Source of the DNA: Flavobacteriales bacterium
GTDB lineage: Bacteria > Bacteroidota > Bacteroidia > Flavobacteriales > UBA7312
Length of the DNA stretch: 64,000 nt
Direction: 5' to 3'
Assembly: GCA_016779995.1 (NCBI GenBank)
Contig: JADHMO010000009.1
Span: forward strand, 1-64,000
The notes beneath the pieces are model-generated. The model did no database searches. It had not been told where the DNA came from and was given only the letters and a program-made list of their open reading frames with translations. Each line of letters begins with the position of its first letter. Position 1 is the first letter of the stretch. Shown here in pieces: positions 47,726-55,557 of this stretch. Made by a program: the position numbers and the translations under genes.

Positions 47726-48811
47726 CTAATGCAAAGAGTTAATAGCTTCGGCAGCTCTTTTAGAAGCACCTACATCGCCAAGAAGACGTATCATACTATC
47801 ATAATCAGACAAAATTTGAGTTTTGTTCTTCTTATTCAAAATACGATTCAACTCATTGACTAAGTTATCAGCATTGAAATCATCTTGTATCAATTCCTTT
47901 ACCACTTCTTTATCACAAATAAGATTGACCAATGCAATGTATTTTACCTTGACAACTAACTTAGCAAGGAAGTAAGAAATTGAGGAAGTCTTATAACATA
48001 CAACTTGAGGAACTTTAAGAATTGCAGCCTCTAAAGTAGCTGTTCCAGATGTAACGATAGCGGCTTTACATTCTTTCAACAGGGCGTGAGTCTGATTAGA
48101 CAAAACTGGCATATACGAATCCTGTGTTATAGAACGGTAATAATCTTGAGAAATGGATGGTGCTCCAGCAATAATAAATTGATAATTTTCAAAAGACTTG
48201 GCAACCTCCATCATAATGGGAAGTGAAGTAGCTATTTCTTGTTTTCTACTACCCGGCAAAATAGCTATGATGGGCTTTTCTGATTCTATATTTCTGCTAT
48301 CCAAATCCTTGAAAGCATCAAGTAAAGGGTGACCAACATAATTGACATCTATACCATGTCTAGCAAAAAATGAACGTTCAAAGGGTAAAATAGGTAATAG
48401 TAAATCTACATCTCTTTTTAACTTATTAACTCTATTTTCTTTCCACGCCCAGACCTGAGGTGTAATGTAATAGACTACCTTAATGTTGTGCTTCTTTGCA
48501 AATGTCGCCATTCGCATATTAAAGCCTGGATAATCCACCAAAACCAAAACGTCAGGCTTAAATTCAAGGAGTTCTTTTTTAGCCTGTTTAAAATTCTTTC
48601 TAATAGCAGATAAGTTCATCAACACCTCCCAAAATCCCATAAATGCCATCTCTTGGTAATGCTTTGTTAATTCAAGTCCTTCTTTTTGCATTCGTTCGCC
48701 ACCAAACCCTTGAAATGTAGCATCTGTATCTAATCGAGATAGTTCTTTAATAAGATTTGCCGCATGTAAATCGCCAGAAGCCTCTCCTACTATGAAGTAG
48801 TAACGTTTCAA
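47726..48811 (-). CDS. lpxB: Lipid-A-disaccharide synthase LpxB
   Basis: This 361-residue GT-B glycosyltransferase joins UDP-diacylglucosamine and lipid X. The N-terminal YYFIVGEASGDLHAANLI, LVLVDYPGFNMRMATFAKK, YYITPQVWAWKENR, AILPGSRKQEI and the late AIVTSGTATLEAAILKVPQV are all diagnostic. It shows that the organism makes lipid A. Its start overlaps the small membrane protein gene by four bases; the order surE-small ORF-lpxB-comEC suggests an operon. Confidence 0.96.
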   Translation of the reverse strand: MKRYYFIVGEASGDLHAANLIKELSRLDTDATFQGFGGERMQKEGLELTKHYQEMAFMGFWEVLMNLSAIRKNFKQAKKELLEFKPDVLVLVDYPGFNMRMATFAKKHNIKVVYYITPQVWAWKENRVNKLKRDVDLLLPILPFERSFFARHGIDVNYVGHPLLDAFKDLDSRNIESEKPIIAILPGSRKQEIATSLPIMMEVAKSFENYQFIIAGAPSISQDYYRSITQDSYMPVLSNQTHALLKECKAAIVTSGTATLEAAILKVPQVVCYKTSSISYFLAKLVVKVKYIALVNLICDKEVVKELIQDDFNADNLVNELNRILNKKNKTQILSDYDSMIRLLGDVGASKRAAEAINSLH

Positions 48812-49104
48812 AATAAGAACTTATTAATCATCACAAATAAGGCTAAAAGGATAGTAACCATTAGAATCCCTTTAGCCGGTTTTTCTCTGTCGGCTCTCAT
48901 AAAAATAAGAAAAGGTATGAGGTTTAGGAATGCACACAAACTCAATACATGAGTATGTACGTCCATAGCTTTTAACTGATAATATAAGGCTAACATATCG
49001 CCCTCCATAACTATATTAGAATAAACTAAAAAAGCAAGAGTAGGAAGTATTAAACCTAATACAGCACCTTTTATAAATAAAGAATCATTTATCATAAATC
49101 CCAT
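48808..49104 (-). CDS. Small three-helix membrane protein between surE and lpxB
   Basis: This 98-residue protein has three hydrophobic segments (about 11-28, 50-68 and 77-95) and a short loop with basic residues (MRADREKPAK). No family is recognised from sequence alone. It overlaps surE by 13 bases and lpxB by four bases, which supports it being a real translated gene. The tight coupling suggests an envelope-related role, but that is only context. Confidence 0.72.
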   Translation of the reverse strand: MGFMINDSLFIKGAVLGLILPTLAFLVYSNIVMEGDMLALYYQLKAMDVHTHVLSLCAFLNLIPFLIFMRADREKPAKGILMVTILLALFVMINKFLF

Positions 49105-49859
49105 GATTTTAGTTCAGAAATACAATCATAAGCAGTTATATCGTATTGTACCGGCACTATAGAAACATAGCCGTTGGCTAACGCCCACTCGTCTGTGTCA
49201 TTGCCTTTATCAAAATTTTGAAAACTTCCAGTTAACCAATAGTAAGTTCTACCTGTAGGATCTTTTCTTTTATCAAAATCTTCAACCCAATTGGCGTCAG
49301 CTTGTCTGCATATTTTATAGCCCTTGATATCAGAATACGGTAATTTAGGAATATTGACATTTAAACATCTCCCCTTGGGTAATCCTTCTTTCAAGACCTT
49401 TTCAACTACAGTCTTAACAACTCTTTTAGACGCACTAAAGTCGGCATCATGAGAATAATCTAACAATGAAAAACCAATTGAAGGTATACCCTCCAAAGCT
49501 CCTTCTACTGCAGCAGACATCGTACCAGAATAAATGACGTTTATTGAAGAATTGGAGCCATGATTTATTCCTGAAACACACAAATCTGGTTTTCGTTCTA
49601 AAATGGCACTTACAGCTAATTTGACACAATCAACAGGAGTACCCGAGCACTCGTATTCAATTTGTGGACCATCATCGAAATGAATCTGATCACATCTTAA
49701 AGTAGAATTTAATGTAATAGCATGCCCCATACCTGATTGAGGGCCGTCAGGAGCAACAACGACAACATCTCCAATTTCACGCACCACATCTATCAATGCT
49801 CTTATACCGGGAGCTGAAATACCATCATCATTTGATACTAAAATTAAAGGTCTATCCAT
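49092..49859 (-). CDS. surE: 5'/3'-nucleotidase SurE
   Basis: This enzyme of about 255 residues dephosphorylates nucleoside monophosphates. PLILVSNDDGISAPGIRAL holds the metal-binding Asp-Asp pair. VAPDGPQSGMGHAIT, SGTPVDCVKLA and the VSGINHGSNSSINVIYSGTM loop complete the site. The start is ATG 49859, 18 bases after a -7 box; the earlier in-frame start at 49889 lies upstream of that box. It is first in the surE-lpxB-comEC run. Confidence 0.95.
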   Translation of the reverse strand: MDRPLILVSNDDGISAPGIRALIDVVREIGDVVVVAPDGPQSGMGHAITLNSTLRCDQIHFDDGPQIEYECSGTPVDCVKLAVSAILERKPDLCVSGINHGSNSSINVIYSGTMSAAVEGALEGIPSIGFSLLDYSHDADFSASKRVVKTVVEKVLKEGLPKGRCLNVNIPKLPYSDIKGYKICRQADANWVEDFDKRKDPTGRTYYWLTGSFQNFDKGNDTDEWALANGYVSIVPVQYDITAYDCISELKSWDL

Positions 49860-49877
49860 TGTTGAAAGTTTATACCA

Positions 49878-49885
49878 CAAATTTA
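49878..49885 (-). promoter_or_regulatory. -7 box of surE
   Basis: On the minus strand this reads TAAATTTG, an exact TAnnTTTG match. It lies 22 bases from the opposite-facing -7 box at 49908-49915, so the two promoters are back to back and their -33 regions overlap. Confidence 0.6.
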
Positions 49886-49907
49886 CCAAAAGAAAGTGAA
49901 GAACTTA

Positions 49908-49915
49908 TACTTTTG
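49908..49915 (+). promoter_or_regulatory. -7 box of the DUF4442 gene
   Basis: TACTTTTG is an exact TAnnTTTG match, seven bases before ATG 49923. It makes the earlier in-frame GTG at 49896 an unlikely start. No TTG is visible at the expected -33 position. Confidence 0.6.
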
Positions 49916-49922
49916 CAACTCT

Positions 49923-50426
49923 ATGTCAAAAGTAAAGATAGGTAACCGAAAATACAGTTCAAAATTACTCAGAAAGGTGATGAATTTTTTTCCACCTCTA
50001 TTAGTTAACCGTATTAAAATAGTCGAAAATGATTCGGACTTTATGAACCTAAAAGTTAAGGTCAACTATTCTTGGCTGAATAAAAATCTACAAAAAGCCA
50101 TTTTCGGTGGCACTATATTTAGCGCCATTGATCCTTATTATGCCGTTATGTACTGGCAAATATTTAGCACAAAAGGCATACCAATGGAAGTTTGGATAAA
50201 AAAAGTGGAAATTAGATATCGTAAAGCTGCTACATCAAATCTTGAAATTGCATTTTGTCTTACAGAAAATGATGTTAAAAATGCTATTACTGGCTTGAAG
50301 ACCGAAGACAAATACGAGGTATGGCACGATGTAAACGCTATTGATGAAAATCAAGAAGTATGCACTGAGGCTAGAGTATTAGTACATATTAGAAATACAA
50401 AAAAACACAACTTAAATATTTTTTAA
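49923..50426 (+). CDS. DUF4442 (hotdog-fold) protein
   Basis: This protein of about 167 residues matches DUF4442, which is related to thioesterase-like hotdog proteins. It has the core FFPPLLVNRIKIVENDSDF, VNYSWLNKNLQKAIFGG and SAIDPYYAVMYWQIF. Substrate unknown. It is read away from surE and ends 40 bases before the small-RNA promoter. The start is chosen by the -7 box just upstream. Confidence 0.85.
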   Translation: MSKVKIGNRKYSSKLLRKVMNFFPPLLVNRIKIVENDSDFMNLKVKVNYSWLNKNLQKAIFGGTIFSAIDPYYAVMYWQIFSTKGIPMEVWIKKVEIRYRKAATSNLEIAFCLTENDVKNAITGLKTEDKYEVWHDVNAIDENQEVCTEARVLVHIRNTKKHNLNIF

Positions 50427-50465
50427 AAAAAAGTAAATGAAGTCATAAAACTTAAAAAGTTTATT

Positions 50466-50473
50466 TATCTTTG
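50466..50473 (+). promoter_or_regulatory. -7 box of the small RNA candidate
   Basis: TATCTTTG is an exact TAnnTTTG match in the gap after the DUF4442 gene. No clear TTG is seen 19-21 bases upstream. Confidence 0.55.
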
Positions 50474-50477
50474 TTGT

Positions 50478-50557
50478 TCCCATTAGGGAGAGGGAAGTAA
50501 GTTTTTTCATGGCTTTAAGGGGCTACCCGAGTAGAAATACTCGGGTAGCTTTTTTTT
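50478..50557 (+). ncRNA. Candidate small RNA with its own promoter and terminator
   Basis: The segment between a perfect -7 box and a strong intrinsic terminator is about 80 bases and holds no plausible reading frame. Its 5' part can fold as TTCCC...GGGAA or TCCC-ATTA-GGGA, two mutually exclusive hairpins. A T/G-rich middle follows. The end is the 12-pair stem GCTACCCGAGTA-GAAA-TACTCGGGTAGC with a GNRA loop and eight T residues. It could instead be the leader of the DUF2147 gene that begins 51 bases later, but the terminator argues for an independent transcript. It could belong to a known Bacteroidota structured RNA family such as Flavo-1; I cannot check that. Confidence 0.55.
50522..50557 (+). 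terminator. Strong intrinsic terminator with GAAA loop
   Basis: A perfect 12-base-pair stem closed by GAAA and followed by a run of eight T bases. It ends the candidate small RNA or the DUF4442 transcript. Confidence 0.9.
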
Positions 50558-50608
50558 ATGCCTATAGGTTTCAAAAAATGATTACCTTGCTCAAAAAACA
50601 AGTACACT

Positions 50609-51043
50609 ATGAAAACAATAACTTTATTATTTGGACTATTATTTAGTATCACAACTTTTGCTCAATCAGATGCTATTCTAGGTGAATGGTATACATCTGA
50701 CAAAGAAGCCGTTGTAACTATATTTTTAGATGGAAAAACTTTTGCGGGAAAAACTACATGGATGAAAGAACCCAATGATAGTAACGGAAAGCCAAAGTTA
50801 GATAAAGAAAATCCTGAAGAAAAATTAAGAAGTAGAAAACGATTGGGTTTGAAAATAATGCAAGGTTTTGTGTTTACAGGAGATAATGTTTGGGAAGATG
50901 GAGTAATATATAAACCTTCTAATGGTAAAACATACGGAGGAACTGCCACACTAGTAGACGAAAATACTCTTGAACTTGAAGGTTATCTAATCAGTTTACC
51001 TTTTATAGGTAAGACCTCTACTTGGACAAGAAAAACAGACTAA
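50609..51043 (+). CDS. DUF2147 family exported protein
   Basis: This 144-residue protein has a signal peptide (MKTITLLFGLLFSITTFAQ). A DUF2147 beta-barrel-like domain follows: AILGEWYTSDKEAVVTIF, a Lys/Glu-rich middle, GLKIMQGFVFTGDNVWEDG, IYKPSNGKTYGGTATL and the end FIGKTSTWTRK. These are typical for the family. It is presumably periplasmic; function unknown. No neighbours are closely linked; ribBA follows after its own promoter. Confidence 0.92.
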   Translation: MKTITLLFGLLFSITTFAQSDAILGEWYTSDKEAVVTIFLDGKTFAGKTTWMKEPNDSNGKPKLDKENPEEKLRSRKRLGLKIMQGFVFTGDNVWEDGVIYKPSNGKTYGGTATLVDENTLELEGYLISLPFIGKTSTWTRKTD

Positions 51044-51073
51044 TTTCAGTCCGTTTCTTACTCTCTAATAACT

Positions 51074-51081
51074 TATCTTTG
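51074..51081 (+). promoter_or_regulatory. -7 box of ribBA
   Basis: TATCTTTG is an exact TAnnTTTG match, 17 bases before the ribBA ATG. The leader is too short for an FMN riboswitch. Confidence 0.6.
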
Positions 51082-51098
51082 CACCAAAATAAAACTGG

Positions 51099-52310
51099 AT
51101 GCTAAACACAATAGAAGAAGCTATTGAAGACATCAAAGCAGGTAAAATTGTTATTGTTGTTGATGATGAAGATAGAGAGAATGAAGGTGACTTTTTAGCT
51201 GCTGCTGATAAAGTTACTCCTGAAATGATAAACTTTATGGCTACGCATGGTCGTGGTCTTATTTGCGCACCATTAATTGAAGACCGATGTGAAGAATTGG
51301 AACTTGAATTAATGGTGGGCAAAAATACAGCCGAATACGAAACCCCTTTCACCATATCAGTAGACCTTATCGGTCACGGCTGTACCACAGGTATTTCTGC
51401 TAGTGACAGAGCAAAGACTATTAAAGCTTTAGTAAACCCTAACACTAGAGCCAGTGAATTAGGTAAACCCGGACATATTTTTCCATTAAAAGCTAGAAAA
51501 GGTGGTGTCCTTAGAAGAGCTGGACATACCGAAGCTGCAATAGATTTAGCTCGATTAGCTGGACTCTATCCAGCTGGTGTTATTGTTGAAATAATGAATG
51601 AAGACGGTTCAATGGCAAGAATGCCTGAACTTAAAGTCATTGCTAAAAAACATCAACTTAAAATAGTTACCATTAAGGATTTAATTGCTTTTAGAATAAA
51701 AAATGAAAGTCTTATTGAAAAACAAATAGATGTTGACTTGCCTACAGAAATAGGTAATTTCAAACTACATGCCTTTCGTCAAATTACTAATGACCAAACT
51801 CATTTAGCTTTAGTAAAAGGAAAATGGGAAAAAGATGAGCCTATTCTCGTCAGGGTTCACTCATCTTGTATTACAGGCGACATTTTTGGTTCCTGCCGTT
51901 GTGACTGTGGCCCTCAGCTAGAGGCAGCTATGCAAATGGTGGAAAAAGAAGGCAAAGGAGTAATTGTATACATGAATCAAGAAGGAAGAGGTATTGGCTT
52001 GTTAAATAAACTAAAAGCTTACAAGCTACAAGAACAAGGCAGAGATACCGTAGAAGCCAATGAAGATTTAGGATTTAAAGCCGATTACAGAGATTATGGT
52101 GTTGGTGCTCAAATCCTACGCTCATTAGATGTTCACAAAATAAAGCTAATGAGTAATAATCCTAAGAAAAGGTCTGGACTTATTGGGTATGGCCTCGAAA
52201 TAGTAGAAAATATTGCTATTGAAATAGATTCCAATGAACATAACGAGTTTTACCTCAAAACTAAGCGAGATAAATTAGGACATCGACTGTCCAAATTAGA
52301 TGATGAGTAA
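51099..52310 (+). CDS. ribBA: Bifunctional DHBP synthase / GTP cyclohydrolase II RibBA
   Basis: This 403-residue fused enzyme makes both riboflavin precursors. The N-terminal half (about 1-200) is 3,4-dihydroxy-2-butanone 4-phosphate synthase with [19 protein letters not shown] and the late [14 protein letters not shown]. The C-terminal half (about 205-403) is GTP cyclohydrolase II with the zinc cysteines in [15 protein letters not shown] (about 257-270), [11 protein letters not shown] and the [11 protein letters not shown] loop. Both active sites look intact. The 3' end overlaps tsaD by 11 bases. Confidence 0.96.
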   Translation: MLNTIEEAIEDIKAGKIVIVVDDEDRENEGDFLAAADKVTPEMINFMATHGRGLICAPLIEDRCEELELELMVGKNTAEYETPFTISVDLIGHGCTTGISASDRAKTIKALVNPNTRASELGKPGHIFPLKARKGGVLRRAGHTEAAIDLARLAGLYPAGVIVEIMNEDGSMARMPELKVIAKKHQLKIVTIKDLIAFRIKNESLIEKQIDVDLPTEIGNFKLHAFRQITNDQTHLALVKGKWEKDEPILVRVHSSCITGDIFGSCRCDCGPQLEAAMQMVEKEGKGVIVYMNQEGRGIGLLNKLKAYKLQEQGRDTVEANEDLGFKADYRDYGVGAQILRSLDVHKIKLMSNNPKKRSGLIGYGLEIVENIAIEIDSNEHNEFYLKTKRDKLGHRLSKLDDE

Positions 52311-53328
52311 ACCCATTATTATACTCGGTATAGAATCTTCTTGTGATGATACCAGTGCTGCTATCATTCAAGATGGAAAAATTTTATCTAATATCATAGG
52401 TAGTCAAAAAATTCACCAGCAATATGGTGGTGTAGTACCAGAATTAGCATCTAGAGCCCATCAGCAAAACATAATTCCTGTCGTTCATCAAGCTATCAAA
52501 GAAGCAGGAATCCACAAAAATCAAATATCGGCAGTAGCATTTACTAGAGGACCTGGGTTGCTAGGCTCACTTTTGGTCGGCGTATCTTTTGCTAAATCCT
52601 TTGCCCTAGCTTTGGGCATTCCGATTATTGACGTTAACCATATGCAAGGGCATATTTTGGCTCATTTTATTAAAGAAAAAGATGGCAGTGGCAAGCCGCC
52701 GAACTTTCCGTTTTTATGTCTTACTGTATCTGGTGGACATACTCAAATAGTAAGAGTTAAGAATTACCTTAATTTTGAACTAATAGGAGAAACCATAGAC
52801 GATGCTGCCGGCGAAGCTTTCGACAAATCTGCAAAACTTTTAGGACTGCCCTACCCTGGCGGACCACTAATTGATAAATACGCTAAAGAAGGCAACCCTA
52901 ATGCTTTCACTTTTGGCATACCCAAAGTCGATAGGCTTAACTTTAGCTTTAGTGGGTTGAAAACAAGCATACTCTATTTTATTCAAAAGAAGACCAAAGA
53001 GAATCCTCAATTCATTGAACAAAACTTAGCAGATATTTGCGCCTCTATTCAGCACAGTATCATCAATATTTTGATGAAGAAAGTAGAAAAAGCCGCAAAA
53101 GAAACGCAAATAAACGATATAGCAATTGCTGGAGGAGTATCAGCCAACTCTGGCTTAAGAATACGACTAACAGAAATGGAGCAATCACACCAATGGAAAA
53201 CATACATTCCACCATTTTCGTACTGCACAGATAACGCAGCTATGATAGCTATTACGGGCTATTACAAGTACCTCAATAAAGAGTTTTGTAGTCAAGAGAT
53301 TACTGCCAAAGCAAGACTCAGCATCTAG
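52300..53328 (+). CDS. tsaD: tRNA t6A synthase subunit TsaD
   Basis: This 342-residue ASKHA-fold protein transfers the threonylcarbamoyl group to A37 of ANN-decoding tRNAs such as tRNA-Lys(UUU), encoded in this window. [16 protein letters not shown] opens the protein. The metal-binding HMQGH (His114, His118) and the later [26 protein letters not shown] and [12 protein letters not shown] are diagnostic. ATG codons at 52300 and 52303 are equivalent starts. Confidence 0.97.
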   Translation: MMSKPIIILGIESSCDDTSAAIIQDGKILSNIIGSQKIHQQYGGVVPELASRAHQQNIIPVVHQAIKEAGIHKNQISAVAFTRGPGLLGSLLVGVSFAKSFALALGIPIIDVNHMQGHILAHFIKEKDGSGKPPNFPFLCLTVSGGHTQIVRVKNYLNFELIGETIDDAAGEAFDKSAKLLGLPYPGGPLIDKYAKEGNPNAFTFGIPKVDRLNFSFSGLKTSILYFIQKKTKENPQFIEQNLADICASIQHSIINILMKKVEKAAKETQINDIAIAGGVSANSGLRIRLTEMEQSHQWKTYIPPFSYCTDNAAMIAITGYYKYLNKEFCSQEITAKARLSI

Positions 53329-53440
53329 CCAAATTGAATTTTGGACAAATAAGCTTCATACTAGATTAAAAAATCGTTATATTAGACGTTGAATATCTAA
53401 TATTTGAAGTAGATTGCTTCCGTAGTAGGCATATCTGTTT

Positions 53441-53448
53441 TACATTTG
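53441..53448 (+). promoter_or_regulatory. -7 box before the 53480 gene
   Basis: TACATTTG is an exact TAnnTTTG match, 31 bases before the start codon. The nearest upstream TTG is 24 bases away, longer than usual. It probably starts the 53480-55554 unit. Confidence 0.5.
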
Positions 53449-53479
53449 TATTAGTTAACTTTTACTAAACAGGTTTATT

Positions 53480-54985
53480 ATGAAGCAATTATTATTTCTA
53501 TTGGTCACTTTAATCAGCTTAAACTCACAAGCTCAAACATTATGCGAACAAACCTACACAACAGGCAACTATTATGTGTTTGAAGTAGCTATTCCAACAA
53601 CAGGAAATGGATTGCCTAACATGGCACCATTATATGCTTACACCACTACCCTATTAGACACTTGGGAAGACAGTTGTTTTGGTGGCCCTTGTACACATAT
53701 TGTATACAACGAGTATAATGAAGATTCAATCACGACATGCATATCTTATACTTTAACAGACTCATTCTATAATGTGGACACATTGGAATGTTGCATTACT
53801 CAATACTGGGACGGCAATGTATGGTCAATAATTTCAGATACTGAAATGAATTGTGAAAATCTAGAAATTATGGTAACGTCATCATCGGAATCAACTATTA
53901 ATATGACTTCTAACGCTGAGTTTTGCATGGATCAGAGTTTGGGGCCATTTACTTACTCGTGGTCAGCATACAGCACCGATGGTGATTTTATTGTATGGTC
54001 TTCTGAAGAAGATTTGAACACCTACTTAGGCAATAACATTTCACTCACTGATTCAATTGATGTTTGCTTTGGATTGACTGCTGCCAATGGTGATGTTTGC
54101 GAAGTATGTGATACACTTTTTTATAATGGACCTATTTATGAATGGATAAGCATAAATACTGAAAATCAAGCAATTGATTTAGATTGTGAAGATATAGAAC
54201 TCAATATTTCTTCTTCTAATGATTATCAAATTGTTATGAACTCCAATGCAGATGATACAGAAGGCGTATTAGGATATTACTGGATAGTCTATGATTTTTT
54301 CAACAACATTATTTCCTCTAGCTCATCTATCGTTCTAGACCAAAACATGTTTTATGACTCCTTAAATGTATGTATTTCAATTGTTGATGAATATGATGAA
54401 AACTGCGATGTATGTGAAACCATATATTGGTCTGGAGAAAATTGGTCTATGGATACAAATGATATCTATGATGTAACGGATTATTTGTACACAATTTGTG
54501 ACACCTTAGAAGTAATATCTGAAGTTTCAACTGAAGAGTGGGTAATACTTTCAACAAACTTATTTTTTCTAGACTATTTAAACTCAAACAATCTATTAGA
54601 TGAAATTTCTTTTAACTGGCAATCATGGGGTAACGATTTAGTATCAGAATCCTCATCAATTATTACATTTTACGCACCAAATAGTGAAGATGATTATTAT
54701 TTCATGTTAGAAATTTTATATGATGAAAATGGTGAAAATTCAACGATTCTCTGTCAATACCCATTTCTAATAAATTGGAATCCAAACAACTACATGTGGC
54801 AACCTTTGAGCATTCAAATGAACCAACTACCAACTTCTATTGACTCATACCATAATGAATTGCAAAACAAGAAGTTAGTGAAAATAACTGACGTTTTTGG
54901 AAGAGAAGTTAAAGAAGAAAAGAACAACTTACTTTTCTACATTTATGAAGATGGGAGCGTTAACAAAACTTATTTTATAAAATAA
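53480..54985 (+). CDS. Secreted protein of unknown function with a short GRE-type tail
   Basis: This 501-residue protein has a signal peptide (MKQLLFLLVTLISLNSQAQ). Three or four related Cys-containing blocks follow (for example CEDIELNISSSNDYQIVMN and CENLEIMVTSSSESTINMT, each followed by YYWIVYDFF/YSWSAYST and a VC-x-VC-x-T motif). The protein is very acidic and poor in Lys before the end. The last 37 residues (KLVKITDVFGREVKEE... FYIYEDGSV) look like the second half of a T9SS type A signal without YPNP. No family is recognised. It overlaps the next gene by one base. Confidence 0.75.
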   Translation: MKQLLFLLVTLISLNSQAQTLCEQTYTTGNYYVFEVAIPTTGNGLPNMAPLYAYTTTLLDTWEDSCFGGPCTHIVYNEYNEDSITTCISYTLTDSFYNVDTLECCITQYWDGNVWSIISDTEMNCENLEIMVTSSSESTINMTSNAEFCMDQSLGPFTYSWSAYSTDGDFIVWSSEEDLNTYLGNNISLTDSIDVCFGLTAANGDVCEVCDTLFYNGPIYEWISINTENQAIDLDCEDIELNISSSNDYQIVMNSNADDTEGVLGYYWIVYDFFNNIISSSSSIVLDQNMFYDSLNVCISIVDEYDENCDVCETIYWSGENWSMDTNDIYDVTDYLYTICDTLEVISEVSTEEWVILSTNLFFLDYLNSNNLLDEISFNWQSWGNDLVSESSSIITFYAPNSEDDYYFMLEILYDENGENSTILCQYPFLINWNPNNYMWQPLSIQMNQLPTSIDSYHNELQNKKLVKITDVFGREVKEEKNNLLFYIYEDGSVNKTYFIK

Positions 54986-55554
54986 TGAATAGACAATTTA
55001 TACTCTACATTATACTAGGACTTTTATTCGCCCAAAAGGTCTATTCACAGGTCAACCTAAGTGTTCATAGTGTAATTCACTCTGACACACTAGATGCCAA
55101 TGTTCCTTTTTATATCGACTTTGAACTTACTAACAATGATACTGTTACATTCAATGAAATTGTAAAAATTAATTTAAGTTTTGCCTTACCAAACGACACC
55201 AGCTTTATTGAAGAACATATCATACTTGGAATTAATCAATACCAAGGAATAGATGTAGGAGAAAGTTTATCTTTCAGCATTGAGTTAATAGAGCCTCAAG
55301 ACATGTATCAACAATCAGGTGATAATTTAGTCGTTATTTGGCCCTCATCAGTCGCACCACTTACAACCGACACAAGCATTACACCTGTTTTTATTAAGGA
55401 AACCACTAGCAACATAAAAGATTACTTTATTTCAAAAGAAAACAATGCAAAAGCAGTGGACTTATTAGGAAGAGAATATGACTCTATACATGCTATTCCT
55501 AGAGGAACTATATATATCAAAAAGGGAAAGAAACACATCAAAAGTCTAAGGTAA
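54985..55554 (+). CDS. Small exported protein with a variant GRE tail
   Basis: This 189-residue protein has a signal peptide (MNRQFILYIILGLLFAQ). An Ig-like beta domain resembling CARDB follows (about 25-130; DFELTNNDTVTFNEIVKINL). The basic end reads KAVDLLGREYDSIHAIPRG. The tail seems a variant of those in the genes at 53480 and 61804. It is translated from an ATG overlapping the previous stop, so the two products probably work together. Function unknown. Confidence 0.75.
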   Translation: MNRQFILYIILGLLFAQKVYSQVNLSVHSVIHSDTLDANVPFYIDFELTNNDTVTFNEIVKINLSFALPNDTSFIEEHIILGINQYQGIDVGESLSFSIELIEPQDMYQQSGDNLVVIWPSSVAPLTTDTSITPVFIKETTSNIKDYFISKENNAKAVDLLGREYDSIHAIPRGTIYIKKGKKHIKSLR

Positions 55555-55557
55555 TTC

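Noticed and set aside
51082-51098. FMN riboswitch before ribBA
   Set aside because: The promoter leaves only 17 bases before the ATG, too short for an FMN aptamer, and no RFN-type sequence is seen.
53037-53234. Second plus-strand frame inside tsaD
   Set aside because: An out-of-frame shadow of a highly conserved gene; no family match.
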